A stretch of DNA of 64,000 bases from Oreocharis arfaki (Eukaryota; Chordata; Aves; Passeriformes; Paramythiidae), in assembly GCA_013398015.1 (NCBI GenBank), contig VZRR01003434.1:1273135-1337134 (forward strand), read 5' to 3'. The position numbers and the translations under genes are program-made. Positions 63,594 to 64,000 of the stretch are shown one piece after another. The first letter of the stretch is position 1. Every line of letters starts with the position of its first letter. The notes beneath the pieces were generated by a model. The model saw only the letters and a program-made list of their open reading frames with translations, had not been told where the DNA came from and did no database searches.

Positions 63594-64000
63594 CTAAAAC
63601 CGTAGGAATACTTTAATTTCTAAGCTGAAAGGTTCTGTCTGGAGTGAGAATCCCCATATCACATCACCTCCCATCCTCTAGTTTTTACACACCTGAGATC
63701 TCTCTCTGTAACCCTAAAGCAGACAAGGTTTGCATGGTGATTCGGGTGGTGATGAACGGGGCACAGTTCAGCTGAAACCCTAAGCCCTTAATGCTAAATG
63801 CCTTAGCGAGATGCTGAAGGCCTCAACAAAATGCTTTGAAGACAAGGAAACTTAAGCAAGTGCAGTAGGACCTTTCTTGGGAACCCAGGACTAAAGGGGA
63901 CTTTGCAACTACAGTTGCTTTGCAGAAGCTTTCATCTTGGACTCCAAGCAATGTCTGATCTAGCAGTATTGATTATTAAATGATTTTGAAAACTGTGATC

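Larger units (their letters stand above)
54336..64000. other. Intergenic, no gene seen
   Basis: No exon, RNA gene or further repeat family was recognised, apart from the low-complexity repeat at 63,018 and the CTCF-like motif at 63,583. The 168-codon plus-strand ORF at 55132-55638 ends in a run of Phe codons from a T tract and is judged fortuitous. A GC-richer patch at 56,500-56,700 is unexplained. Confidence 0.55.

Noticed and set aside
1..64000. CRISPR arrays, integrated prokaryotic elements, intact retroviral genes
   Set aside because: No regularly spaced direct repeats and no gag/pol/env-like reading frames were seen; the window is ordinary vertebrate intron and intergenic DNA.

Overview
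This is vertebrate nuclear DNA, most likely from a bird. The evidence is a set of CR1-type LINE fragments (several 3' ends with the ATTCTATGA-like tail, plus ORF1/ORF2 remnants of a longer copy), an AT-rich background with low repeat density, a single CpG island, and one exon that reads as an avian-like version of a known vertebrate gene. A crocodilian or turtle cannot be excluded. Species was not determined.

Layout. The left half (about 1-31,540) is the 5' end of one minus-strand gene that I identify as SLC4A7, the electroneutral Na+/HCO3- cotransporter NBCn1/NBC3. Its CpG-island promoter lies at about 30.9-31.8 kb. Exon 1 encodes a 16-residue N-terminus (MEEERAGEQMRPLLTT, 31491-31538) followed by a GT splice donor. 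Everything from 31,490 down to base 1 is then intron 1. A second, weaker promoter-like patch at 4.8-5.06 kb carries a candidate alternative first exon (MEEARQGKKMQP, 4788-4823). It has a good Kozak context, an upstream in-frame stop, a CCAAT box and a phase-0 donor matching exon 1, and it resembles the alternative N-terminus known for mammalian SLC4A7. No later SLC4A7 exon was found, so exon 2 should lie to the left of the window.

Inside intron 1 sit an intact tRNA-Gly(GCC) gene (11,696-11,766), a poly(A)-tailed RPL27A processed pseudogene ending 16 bases upstream of it, and several CR1 fragments. One of these is an unusual 5'/middle CR1 piece (22.6-24.2 kb) that lacks its 3' end.

The right half (about 31.8-64 kb) appears to be a gene desert upstream of SLC4A7; in other vertebrates the next gene on that side is EOMES. 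It holds two CR1 fragments or clusters, one older CR1/L3-like reverse-transcriptase fossil (53.7-54.3 kb), low-complexity tracts and a CTCF-like motif, but no exon I can support. Nearly all open reading frames in the window are chance or GC-rich shadow frames. No CRISPR array, operon or prokaryote-type system is present.
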